64,000 bases of DNA from Pseudomonadota bacterium (GTDB lineage Bacteria > Desulfobacterota > Desulfobulbia > Desulfobulbales > SURF-16). The DNA lies in NCBI GenBank assembly GCA_018816555.1, contig JAHIVT010000086.1:1-64000 (forward strand). The letters run 5' to 3'. This document shows positions 43,717-50,779 of the stretch, in pieces (position 1 is the stretch's first letter; every line of letters begins with the position of its first letter). A model generated the notes under the pieces. The model was not told where the DNA came from and made no database searches. It saw only the letters and a list, made by a program, of their open reading frames with translations. A program made the translations under genes and the position numbers.

Positions 43717-45180
43717 GTGACGAGACAGGCGGCAGAACTCAGATATGCAGTCCGTTTGCGGGTGGTTTTCAAGTATTTCGGGCAACTGTGTCTGGTGCTT
43801 GCGGCGTTGACTGTTGTGACGTTGCTGGTGTCCGTATTTTTCGGTGAGAGGGATATCAGCCTGCGTTATGCCATGGTGGTTGCCGTGCTCATTGCGCTGG
43901 GAGCCGCCTTTTCCCGCCTGCCGGCGCCGTCCAGTGTCCAGCCTAATGAAGGCATGGTGCTGGTGGCTCTCATGTTTCTCTTCACCCCACTCATGATGGT
44001 TTATCCGATGATGGCCGCGGGAATGGGCTTTGTCGACGCCCTTTTTGAGGCCATCTCCGGGGTGACCACAACAGGGCTGAGTACCATGGCGACCCTTACC
44101 GGGGCCCCTGCCACCTTTCTCTTTTCCCGGGCCTGGATGCAGTGGTATGGCGGTCTGGGCATCGTCATCCTCTCCCTGGGACTGGCCATGCAACCTGGTC
44201 TGGTGGCCAAAGGGCTGGCTGTTACCGAGGCCGAGGCCCATGATTTGGTTGGCGGCACAAGAGCCCATGCCCGGCGGGTCATGAAGGTCTATGTCGCCTT
44301 GACCGTTATCGGCATTCTGGGTGCGTTGCTGGTTGGGGTCAGTCTGTTTGATGCGGTGCTGTATACCTTTTCTGCCGTCTCCACCGGAGGGTTTGCCCCA
44401 TACGACTCCAGTCTCGGCGTCTTCGGCTGGCCTGCCCAGCTGTGGGTCAGCCTGCTCTGTCTGTCTGGGGCTGTTTCCCTGGGCTTCTACCACCGGATAT
44501 ACCGGCAAAGACACCTGATGCTCGGGGATTTCTCCCAGGCGCGGGCCCTGCTGGTTGCCGGACTGGTCATTTCACTGTTCCTGGGCGCAAGCATGCGCTT
44601 TGGAAGTGACATGCCCTGGGCAACAGTACTGCACCATGCGCCGGTGTTGGCCGTCTCAGCCCAGACGACCGCGGGTTTTGCTTCCACGCCGTGTTCGCAG
44701 CTGAATGCCGGCTCCAAGCTGATCCTCATCTTTTCCATGCTGGTGGGGGGAGGCGTGGGCTCCACTGCCGGTGGTTTTAAACTGTTGCGCCTGCTGATTG
44801 CGCTAAGCGTTTTTCGTTTTATCCTCCTGCGGACCTGTCTGCCGCAGCATGCCGTGGTCGAACCGCGGCTGGAGGGTCGTATTCTGGAGGGAAAGGAGAT
44901 TCAGGAGGCGCTGCTGCTCATTCTGCTGTTTGTCGCGGTTGTGGCGCTCTCCTGGCTGGTTTTTGTGGCAATGGGGTTTGATCCCCTTGACTCATTGTTT
45001 GAGGTGGCTTCGGCCACCGGGACAGTTGGGCTTTCCGTTGGCATAACAAATTCAGCCTTGCCCGCCCTGCTCAAGGGTGTTTTGTGCGTTGACATGCTCA
45101 TGGGCAGGCTGGAAATCATCGCCTGGCTGGTGTTGCTCTATCCGGGCACATGGTTTGGCAGAAGAATGGAGGTCAAATGA
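43717..45180 (+). CDS. trkH: TrkH-type potassium uptake membrane subunit
   Basis: 487 residues, GTG start. Hydrophobic throughout with four pore-loop units of the TrkH/KtrB superfamily: ISGVTTTGLSTM, SAVSTGGFAPYD, SAQTTAGFASTP and ASATGTVGLSVG. The segments GMGFVDALFEAISG and MLVGGGVGSTAGGFKLLRLLI are typical. It forms the potassium-translocating subunit, gated by the TrkA ring. It overlaps trkA by ATGA with GGAGG just upstream. Confidence 0.93.
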   Translation: MTRQAAELRYAVRLRVVFKYFGQLCLVLAALTVVTLLVSVFFGERDISLRYAMVVAVLIALGAAFSRLPAPSSVQPNEGMVLVALMFLFTPLMMVYPMMAAGMGFVDALFEAISGVTTTGLSTMATLTGAPATFLFSRAWMQWYGGLGIVILSLGLAMQPGLVAKGLAVTEAEAHDLVGGTRAHARRVMKVYVALTVIGILGALLVGVSLFDAVLYTFSAVSTGGFAPYDSSLGVFGWPAQLWVSLLCLSGAVSLGFYHRIYRQRHLMLGDFSQARALLVAGLVISLFLGASMRFGSDMPWATVLHHAPVLAVSAQTTAGFASTPCSQLNAGSKLILIFSMLVGGGVGSTAGGFKLLRLLIALSVFRFILLRTCLPQHAVVEPRLEGRILEGKEIQEALLLILLFVAVVALSWLVFVAMGFDPLDSLFEVASATGTVGLSVGITNSALPALLKGVLCVDMLMGRLEIIAWLVLLYPGTWFGRRMEVK

Positions 45181-45860
45181 GAATTGTTTTTGTCGGAGCA
45201 GGCGAGGTGAGCATTGGCACCGCCAAGGCACTGATCAGTAAGGGGCACGAGGTGGTCATCATCGAGACCGACAAGGTGAAGATCAGCGAGCTGTCCTCTC
45301 AGCTGGATTGCAGTTTTTTACAGGGGGATGGCAGCAGGCCGGACATTCTGCGGGAGGTAAATCCCGAACAGACAGACGTACTGGTCTGCCTGTCCAACAG
45401 CGAACAGGCAAATGTCATCGCCAGTCTGGTGGGACGTTCTCTCGGTTTCAAACGGGTGGTGACAAGTATTGCCGATCCACAGTTTGAGAGCATCTGTCTG
45501 GAACTGGGGCTGAAGGATACCATTATTCCTTCCCGCACCATCAGCCGCCATTTGGAGGACATGATCAGCGGCGTGGAGAACCTCGAATTGTCAGTGGTCA
45601 TCAAGGATGAGGCCAGGTTTTTCACCCTGATTGCCAGAGAAGAGGATGCGGTGACCGCCAGGGAATTGAAACTGCCGGCGGAGGCCAAGGTCATCTGTTA
45701 TTATCGTGATGACAAGTTTTCCCATGCCGACGAGGAAACGAAATTCCGCAAGGGGGATGAACTGATCATATTGACGCACAGCAAAAATATTCCCGCCTTG
45801 CAGGAACGCTGGCAGGCAAAACCCATGGACAAGACCGGGGCTGACTCAGCAGATCAGTAG
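45177..45860 (+). CDS. trkA: TrkA-type NAD-binding regulatory subunit
   Basis: 227 residues, one RCK unit: Rossmann domain IVFVGAGEVSIGTAKALISKGHEVVIIETD...DGSRPDILREVNPEQTDVLVCLSN (about 1-135) and a C-terminal ligand-binding domain (about 140-220). This is half the length of E. coli TrkA, like KtrA and many TrkA forms that assemble as octamers. ATG 45177 is coupled to trkH. Confidence 0.93.
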   Translation: MRIVFVGAGEVSIGTAKALISKGHEVVIIETDKVKISELSSQLDCSFLQGDGSRPDILREVNPEQTDVLVCLSNSEQANVIASLVGRSLGFKRVVTSIADPQFESICLELGLKDTIIPSRTISRHLEDMISGVENLELSVVIKDEARFFTLIAREEDAVTARELKLPAEAKVICYYRDDKFSHADEETKFRKGDELIILTHSKNIPALQERWQAKPMDKTGADSADQ

Positions 45861-46153
45861 CAGGCCGGAGTAGGCGGTCAGCCTGTATGGCGTTGTTACC
45901 CGTCCGGACTGTGCGGGCGTGACCGCTCATCTTCATTAAGTTTTCTCTGAAAGGCTACCTTATAAAATCAGGCATCTGGTTTGAGGACGAGAAACGGAAA
46001 AAATAATTTCTTTCATTAGTAGTAGCCTTAAATTGCTGCATGCAGAAGGATTTTTGAGATTAGATGTGGCGAGATTAAGTCGCAGCCGACTAATGTCCTC
46101 TCAACAGTTTGTCAAAATTTCCGGCACCAACTCTAAATCGACACCTTCCAGTT
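45861..46153. other. Intergenic region without a recognised feature
   Basis: 293 bases between the trkA stop and the convergent nuclease-like gene. GC content drops along it, marking the left border of the AT-richer island. I see no convincing terminator, repeat or attachment site. Confidence 0.5.
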
Positions 46154-48394
46154 TCATGAACATGAATTCTCTTCGATGTGTAGTTTTTCGTTCATATTTC
46201 TTTCCTGCAATATCTTCCATACTTCACCGTTCTCAACTATTTCAATAAAATGCTGAACTGTAAAACCACAAGGAAACAGGTCGTCTTCTGGAAAGTTCTT
46301 CTCTAGCAACAAATTACCACTCAGTAGTTGTCGTTCATTCCTCAAAATTACAACCAGTCCTTCTAAAGAAACCTTCAGATATCCATCGACAATTTCCTGA
46401 TCATATTCAATCGAAGTGTCCACAATCCATGCATGAATTTTCACATTTTTTTCCACAGATGATAACCGTAAGTTTGAGAGTAAAGTCTCATCACTTTCAA
46501 TTGCATGCCGAACAGCAATTTGTTTACGATGTAGCTGCTGGGCTGCCTTTCGTAAAGTGGTCGTTCTATGAATCCAGGCCTCCTGCCTTGTCTTCCTCAA
46601 ATATGTTGATTTTACTTCTAAAATAAAAAGATGATTACCCTGGTAGCAAATCAGATCTACCTCCCCTGGATCAAAATCATCAATCACTTCTGGTTGATAT
46701 GCCTGTATAACGGCAAACCCTCTACTCCTGAATAAATCACCTAGTCGTGATTCAATACGATGGGTCTCATCCTTACGACCTTTTCGTCTGCATCCTATCC
46801 TTCGTAAATTATTTACCGCAGCGGTCAAGTTGTTCTGAGAGGCCATTAGCCACGGCAACTGAAATCCATATCTCCCCAGTTGAATGATCGGTTGCTCATT
46901 CAATTCAGGTGTCGGCATATTGGGAACTCTGGTTAGATTAACCTTCAGCTCTAGAAGATCATTTGTCCAGAACTCCAAAATTGCTTTTGCTGCATTGATA
47001 TCACCCTCTGGATATCGTTCCGAAACCGTCCAAGACTTTATACGTTCAACCTTCTTCGATGGTTCTGTCCAGGTTAAAGGGAAACGGTTTTCTCCTGTAG
47101 CAATACCTTCCATCATTAAATGGGATAACGCTGCAATCCAGTTACCTGATTCCTGCAAATTCTCCTGAAACTTCGCAATATATGATATGTTGAAAAATGC
47201 CGTCATGAGTTCGAGAGAGTGTATCGCTTTAAACAGATCAACCTGTGTACCATTAGGCAAGGAAATCTCCGATTCTAGCCCAAATACTTCACCCAACTGA
47301 AGATACACCTGGCATGCCTTGATATAGGCAAAACGATTAAACTCATCGTTTTCTGGCAACCCAAACTGCTGATTGGACATATCTGACTGTGAGTATTCGA
47401 GCACGGCCCTGTTGAACCAATAACCGTGAAGTGCAGATAGTTTCCTGCCGTTGAAATCCCAATCTGATTCTGCCGGAATGTCAATCGGGTAAATGGTTAG
47501 GTGATTTCCATCAAATCGATATCGGTAATCGTCGTCAAAACAAAATTCATAGATTGTTCCATGTAAGAAATCATTCTTTTTCACTACAGACGATATTAGC
47601 TTGCTGAATTGCTGCAATATTTCAAAACATCGTGATGGTGGCCTTTCGCCTGGTAATAACAGCGGCATCAGGTGCTGTTTCAGAGACTTCGCTAAAAATC
47701 GCTCATTTAGTCGTAGATCGTTCTCTGGCCTGCTTTTGAGCTTCCATATGAGAAGTTCACCCAATGCGTCCCAAACGCTTTGATGGTGTGTATCCCAATC
47801 TTCGTTAACGTGATGTAAATCGGATCGATTGGGCACTAAATTCTGAAAAGTGAACAAGCTCCCGTATAGCAGATACTCAAATATTGTCAACTCATCCAGT
47901 TTCTTTTGGAGATCAAAAATAAGATTGTTGTGCTGATGCAGTTCCTTACAGAGTAGCTGGCAAACTTTTATGAACTGAAGAAAATCAGAATTCCTATCGT
48001 TGGCTATCGAAAGAATACCTGTCCATGGCTGCGAATCTGGTTGAAGGAAAACTTGGGAATATCGTATCCCACGTTTAAGCGTCTCTGGTTCTGTCTCAAG
48101 TAAGCGCTGGAATAATTTTTCATTTGCTAAGCCCAGATGCAGCGAACGGCCGAGTGCAAATGAAATGACATCAGACGAATAATTGGTTTCAGTTACTGTT
48201 TCCCAGAAGGAGCATTCCCATAATGCAGCGGTTCGAACCTGTTGAGTATAGCCACTTTTTACAGGCCTGCCATCGAGGTAAAAGTGAGCGCAGGCTTCGG
48301 CAGCCAGTTTTTGGGAGCCAGTTGCCTTGAGATTAACTTGAAAAAACTTCTCATACGCCTGTCTGCACTGCTCAACCGTAGTAACAGAGGTCAT
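46154..48394 (-). CDS. Large protein with C-terminal PD-(D/E)XK nuclease-like domain
   Basis: 746 residues, single gene in the AT-rich island. The first ~540 residues match nothing I recognise; they are mostly helical with no membrane segments. The C-terminal ~200 residues have the order RIESRLGDLFRSRGFAVIQAYQPE, then GEVDLICYQGNHLFILEVKS, giving Asp580, Glu593 and Lys595 of a PD-(D/E)XK active site, followed by a helix with HRKQIAVRHAI. Such domains occur in restriction, DNA-repair and phage-defence nucleases. No methylase, helicase or integrase is adjacent. A stand-alone defence nuclease is possible but unproven. Confidence 0.65.
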   Translation of the reverse strand: MTSVTTVEQCRQAYEKFFQVNLKATGSQKLAAEACAHFYLDGRPVKSGYTQQVRTAALWECSFWETVTETNYSSDVISFALGRSLHLGLANEKLFQRLLETEPETLKRGIRYSQVFLQPDSQPWTGILSIANDRNSDFLQFIKVCQLLCKELHQHNNLIFDLQKKLDELTIFEYLLYGSLFTFQNLVPNRSDLHHVNEDWDTHHQSVWDALGELLIWKLKSRPENDLRLNERFLAKSLKQHLMPLLLPGERPPSRCFEILQQFSKLISSVVKKNDFLHGTIYEFCFDDDYRYRFDGNHLTIYPIDIPAESDWDFNGRKLSALHGYWFNRAVLEYSQSDMSNQQFGLPENDEFNRFAYIKACQVYLQLGEVFGLESEISLPNGTQVDLFKAIHSLELMTAFFNISYIAKFQENLQESGNWIAALSHLMMEGIATGENRFPLTWTEPSKKVERIKSWTVSERYPEGDINAAKAILEFWTNDLLELKVNLTRVPNMPTPELNEQPIIQLGRYGFQLPWLMASQNNLTAAVNNLRRIGCRRKGRKDETHRIESRLGDLFRSRGFAVIQAYQPEVIDDFDPGEVDLICYQGNHLFILEVKSTYLRKTRQEAWIHRTTTLRKAAQQLHRKQIAVRHAIESDETLLSNLRLSSVEKNVKIHAWIVDTSIEYDQEIVDGYLKVSLEGLVVILRNERQLLSGNLLLEKNFPEDDLFPCGFTVQHFIEIVENGEVWKILQERNMNEKLHIEENSCS

Positions 48395-48815
48395 TAAAAT
48401 TGATTTTGCAATGGATTATGGAACGCCAACTCTGCCCCCCAAGATTTCAGAAATTCGAAAAAGTAACATTCGTGGTTAATAGAGCATAAGTATATCACTG
48501 GAGATTATTATGTCCTTTCCTTTCTTGCGTAAGCACTAAAATTGAAACTATTCCTGATGATCTTCGGAAAGGCTGGCGAGAGGCAGGCACGCCAATGATT
48601 CCAAGTCGGCGATGAACAGTAGGCATGTAAACCTGAGGGTAGTTTGATATTTTAAGATGTTCGATGGGGTAATCTTAAGAGATAATCGCGGTGCTGACCG
48701 GCGGCGAAGCCGCCAGGAACGACCTGCATCGCCAGCAGCCCACCCGAACTTGCCGCGTCAACGCCGCCGCGCTTCTTGCCGTCTGTGAATGCAATTGTTA
48801 GTTTTTTTCTTTTTG
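48395..48815. other. Intergenic region with a GC-rich island fragment
   Basis: 421 bases. Most is AT-rich, but about 48685-48785 is strikingly GC-rich with a GGCGGC-GAA-GCCGCC hairpin (48700-48714). The minus strand of that part reads in frame as DGKKRGGVDAASSGGLLAMQVVPGG and could be a decayed coding fragment. No gene is supported. Confidence 0.4.
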
Positions 48816-49295
48816 TTATAATAACTTATCATCTACGTAAGATCTAAAAGAAGAAGGGTGGAAATGCTTTACTTCTTCCCATCGGCTTCGGACAAAAGGT
48901 AGAGAAAATAAATCAGCTGCATCTTTAGCGAAATTTTCGAAATTAATATTTTCAATCATTGAATTTTTATAGTCGAGAAAAATCCTTAATGTATGATTGA
49001 TTAGCATTGTGGCTAGCATTTGTTGCCTAGCCTCTTCTTTGTCCATATTGACACTGGACGAAAAAACTTTTAGCAATTCATCGTTTTTAATAATTTCGAG
49101 GTATAGATCACGGTGAGCATTAATTATTGAATGTTGTATCGAGCTAGAGCTTATTAAAGATTGTTTTTTTAGCTCAAGTTGCATAAGCTCGACAGTCCTT
49201 TTAGTGGTAGACCATAATAGGAATGTGCCAAAAGTGTAAACTGCCGTACATATAGCAATAAAAACTGTACTTATCTCACTTGCATTCACTGCCAA
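48816..49295 (-). CDS. Small membrane protein, DUF4760-like
   Basis: 159 residues. One N-terminal helix (ISTVFIAICTAVYTFGTFLLW) is followed by a cytoplasmic helical domain with INAHRDLYLEIIKNDELLKVF...NHTLRIFLDYKNSMI. The layout of a single anchor plus a helical domain ending in a W-phi-(x)n-F pattern resembles DUF4760-type proteins of unknown role. Such proteins are common near accessory and defence genes. The start overlaps the DUF6879-like gene by 20 bases, so the two are co-translated and probably work together. Confidence 0.65.
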   Translation of the reverse strand: MAVNASEISTVFIAICTAVYTFGTFLLWSTTKRTVELMQLELKKQSLISSSSIQHSIINAHRDLYLEIIKNDELLKVFSSSVNMDKEEARQQMLATMLINHTLRIFLDYKNSMIENINFENFAKDAADLFSLPFVRSRWEEVKHFHPSSFRSYVDDKLL

Positions 49296-49863
49296 GCCCC
49301 CATATTTCTGTTTCTCTTATTGGCGTTGACAATGAAATAGTTTCTTCTTTTAATTTTACATAGCTTTCAATTAAGCTGTCTGGCACTTTATTGATACCTA
49401 AAAATGTCCCTATGAAATCATACTCAAGCAAGTAACATTCTTGGTCGTCAAAGAGCCAATAATCTTTCAAAATAGGTACACTAGTTTTAAATGAAGGAAG
49501 TGTGTTAGTTATTATTACGGAAATATCTTCACCTGCATTTTGACTAGCATGATACCCCCATGCAACCTCATATTTTAAATATGTTGAGAAAGGCTTTCTG
49601 GCCAACCTTACTCTTTTCATTTTTGCCTCTCTCTCGCAAGCCTCATTGATTATCCCAACCCAATCTTCGTTAGCATTCAGTGGAGGAGGCTCGCCTTTTA
49701 AAAATTTCTGATATTCCTCTAACTCACCGGATACATTATATATGTCAAGCATTTCTAGTCTGAATGCATTATTTGAAAATTTAGAAAAGCAATTAAAAAA
49801 ACTGGTAATATCTACAGGTTTAAGACTCTTGAAAATTTCAATTGGCTCCATACCTAATCCCAT
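49276..49863 (-). CDS. DUF6879-like protein
   Basis: 195 residues, cytoplasmic. The order of landmarks AFRLEMLDIYNVSGELEEYQKFLKGEPPP, DWVGIINEA, KRVRLARKPFSTYLKYEVAWGYHASQNAGEDI and KDYWLFDDQECYLLEYDFIGTFLG follows the DUF6879 family closely. That family is known to me mainly from actinobacteria, next to regulators and small proteins of unknown role. Biochemical function is unknown. Start uncertain: ATG 49863 or 49851, neither with a strong RBS. A terminator lies just upstream at 49878-49917. AT-rich codon use differs from the flanking core genes. Confidence 0.75.
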   Translation of the reverse strand: MGLGMEPIEIFKSLKPVDITSFFNCFSKFSNNAFRLEMLDIYNVSGELEEYQKFLKGEPPPLNANEDWVGIINEACEREAKMKRVRLARKPFSTYLKYEVAWGYHASQNAGEDISVIITNTLPSFKTSVPILKDYWLFDDQECYLLEYDFIGTFLGINKVPDSLIESYVKLKEETISLSTPIRETEIWGLGSECK

Positions 49864-49877
49864 ATCTATGGCTTTGC

Positions 49878-49917
49878 AAAAAACGACAAGGGGGCAGATT
49901 TAGGTTGCCCCCTTGTC
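49878..49917 (-). terminator. Strong intrinsic terminator inside the DUF6879 operon
   Basis: Perfect 12-bp arms GACAAGGGGGCA (49885-49896) and complement (49906-49917), a 9-base loop, then GTTTTTT on the minus strand. It begins 9 bases after the 76-residue protein stop and ends 14 bases before the DUF6879 start, so it should limit transcription of the two distal genes. Confidence 0.85.
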
Positions 49918-49925
49918 CCTGTTGC

Positions 49926-50156
49926 TTATTTCATATTCTGAATCAAGTTTTTCAGCAATTCTTCTGTAACCTCAACAACCGTTTCATTTTCTGGAGGGTT
50001 AATGGTTTCTGTGATATTGCTGTCAACAATGACACCCTGGACAAAAAAACGACCGTCTTTACTTTTGTAGATCGTGGGGCATATTCCACCTTTACATATT
50101 CTTGGGCCACCACTATTGTTATAAGCGATCACTTCCAATTCAATTTTTGATTTCAT
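49926..50156 (-). CDS. Small protein linked to DUF6879, unknown function
   Basis: 76 residues, with an ideal AGGAGG five bases before ATG 50156. The centre ICPTIYKSKDGRFFVQGVIVD and end NETVVEVTEELLKNLI recall small actinobacterial proteins of the form CPtlYetdrGtfvVQG...vevP.eL that I associate with DUF6879 neighbours. It also has GGPRICKGGIC, three residues from a possible metal or disulfide pair. No function is known. First gene of the module. Confidence 0.65.
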   Translation of the reverse strand: MKSKIELEVIAYNNSGGPRICKGGICPTIYKSKDGRFFVQGVIVDSNITETINPPENETVVEVTEELLKNLIQNMK

Positions 50157-50189
50157 TATGCCTCCTATATTTTATGTTTCTGTGTAGCA

Positions 50190-50202
50190 GGTCAATTTGA
50201 CC
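50190..50202 (-). promoter_or_regulatory. Palindromic operator candidate upstream of the DUF6879 module
   Basis: GGTCAATTTGACC is a perfect inverted repeat around one base, 34 bases before the ATG. Its half TTGACC could be the -35 element, with TAAAAT 15 bases further on the minus strand. A bound repressor would shut off the module. Confidence 0.4.
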
Positions 50203-50256
50203 CATGTTTCTTTTTTAGAACTCACGTCCCGAGTTGAGCGGCGCGCCACCTATATT

Positions 50257-50276
50257 ATTATCTAGCGCGAGATAAT
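50257..50276. repeat. Inverted repeat ATTATCT/AGATAAT
   Basis: Seven-base arms around AGCGCG, near-perfect over 20 bases, in the 620-base gap 50157-50779. It lies about 100 bases upstream of the DUF6879 module and may be a further regulatory site. Confidence 0.4.
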
Positions 50277-50664
50277 ATCAAACCATCACTGAACATCCAA
50301 TTCCGGCTACACCCCCCCCAAAAAAGCACTCCCCAAATCGTGTCATTTGGCAATATCGGGACAATGTTTTGGTATTATTACCTATCCTGACAATCTTTAC
50401 AAAATGATGGAGCATATGCAAATATGGCAAATTGTCGCGGCTATTTATGAAATACACAAATCGGGAGATTAGAATTGGAAATCTAATGCATTGAATGGAA
50501 AAGGGAATTTAAGATGTTTCCTGAAAAGGTCTTGGCAAGCTGTCAGCTGGATAGTTTCCGAAATTATGTATAACCTCTGAATGCCCTGCCACTTCGGCTT
50601 AGCAAGCTGTCCATTTCATCTTGTCCTCCTGCGTGGAATTAAGCATAACGTGTCGCTGTTGAGA

Positions 50665-50704
50665 TTTAAGCATAAAATGGCAAAACCATTGGTTTATGCT
50701 TAAA
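50665..50704 (-). repeat. Cruciform-forming repeat of TTAAGCATAA units
   Basis: TTTAAGCATAAA (50665-50676) and TTTATGCTTAAA (50693-50704) are exact inverted repeats, with an inner ATGG/CCAT stem. A third direct copy, TTAAGCATAA, occurs near 50639. It lies 76 bases beyond the stop of the minus-strand GGDEF gene, so it could serve as that gene's 3' hairpin, or as a protein-binding site. Confidence 0.55.
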
Positions 50705-50779
50705 CCCACAGCATAGGGAGCATTATTGTTTTTTTCGCGATAAAGTAATCGGGCCAGAGAGCAATTTTTGAAGATGCCT

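Noticed and set aside
48685-48800. Possible integron attC site or IS remnant in the GC-rich patch with a GGCGGC hairpin
   Set aside because: No convincing paired core sites (RYYYAAC and GTTRRRY) or transposase fragment could be identified; reported only as an unexplained GC-rich fragment.
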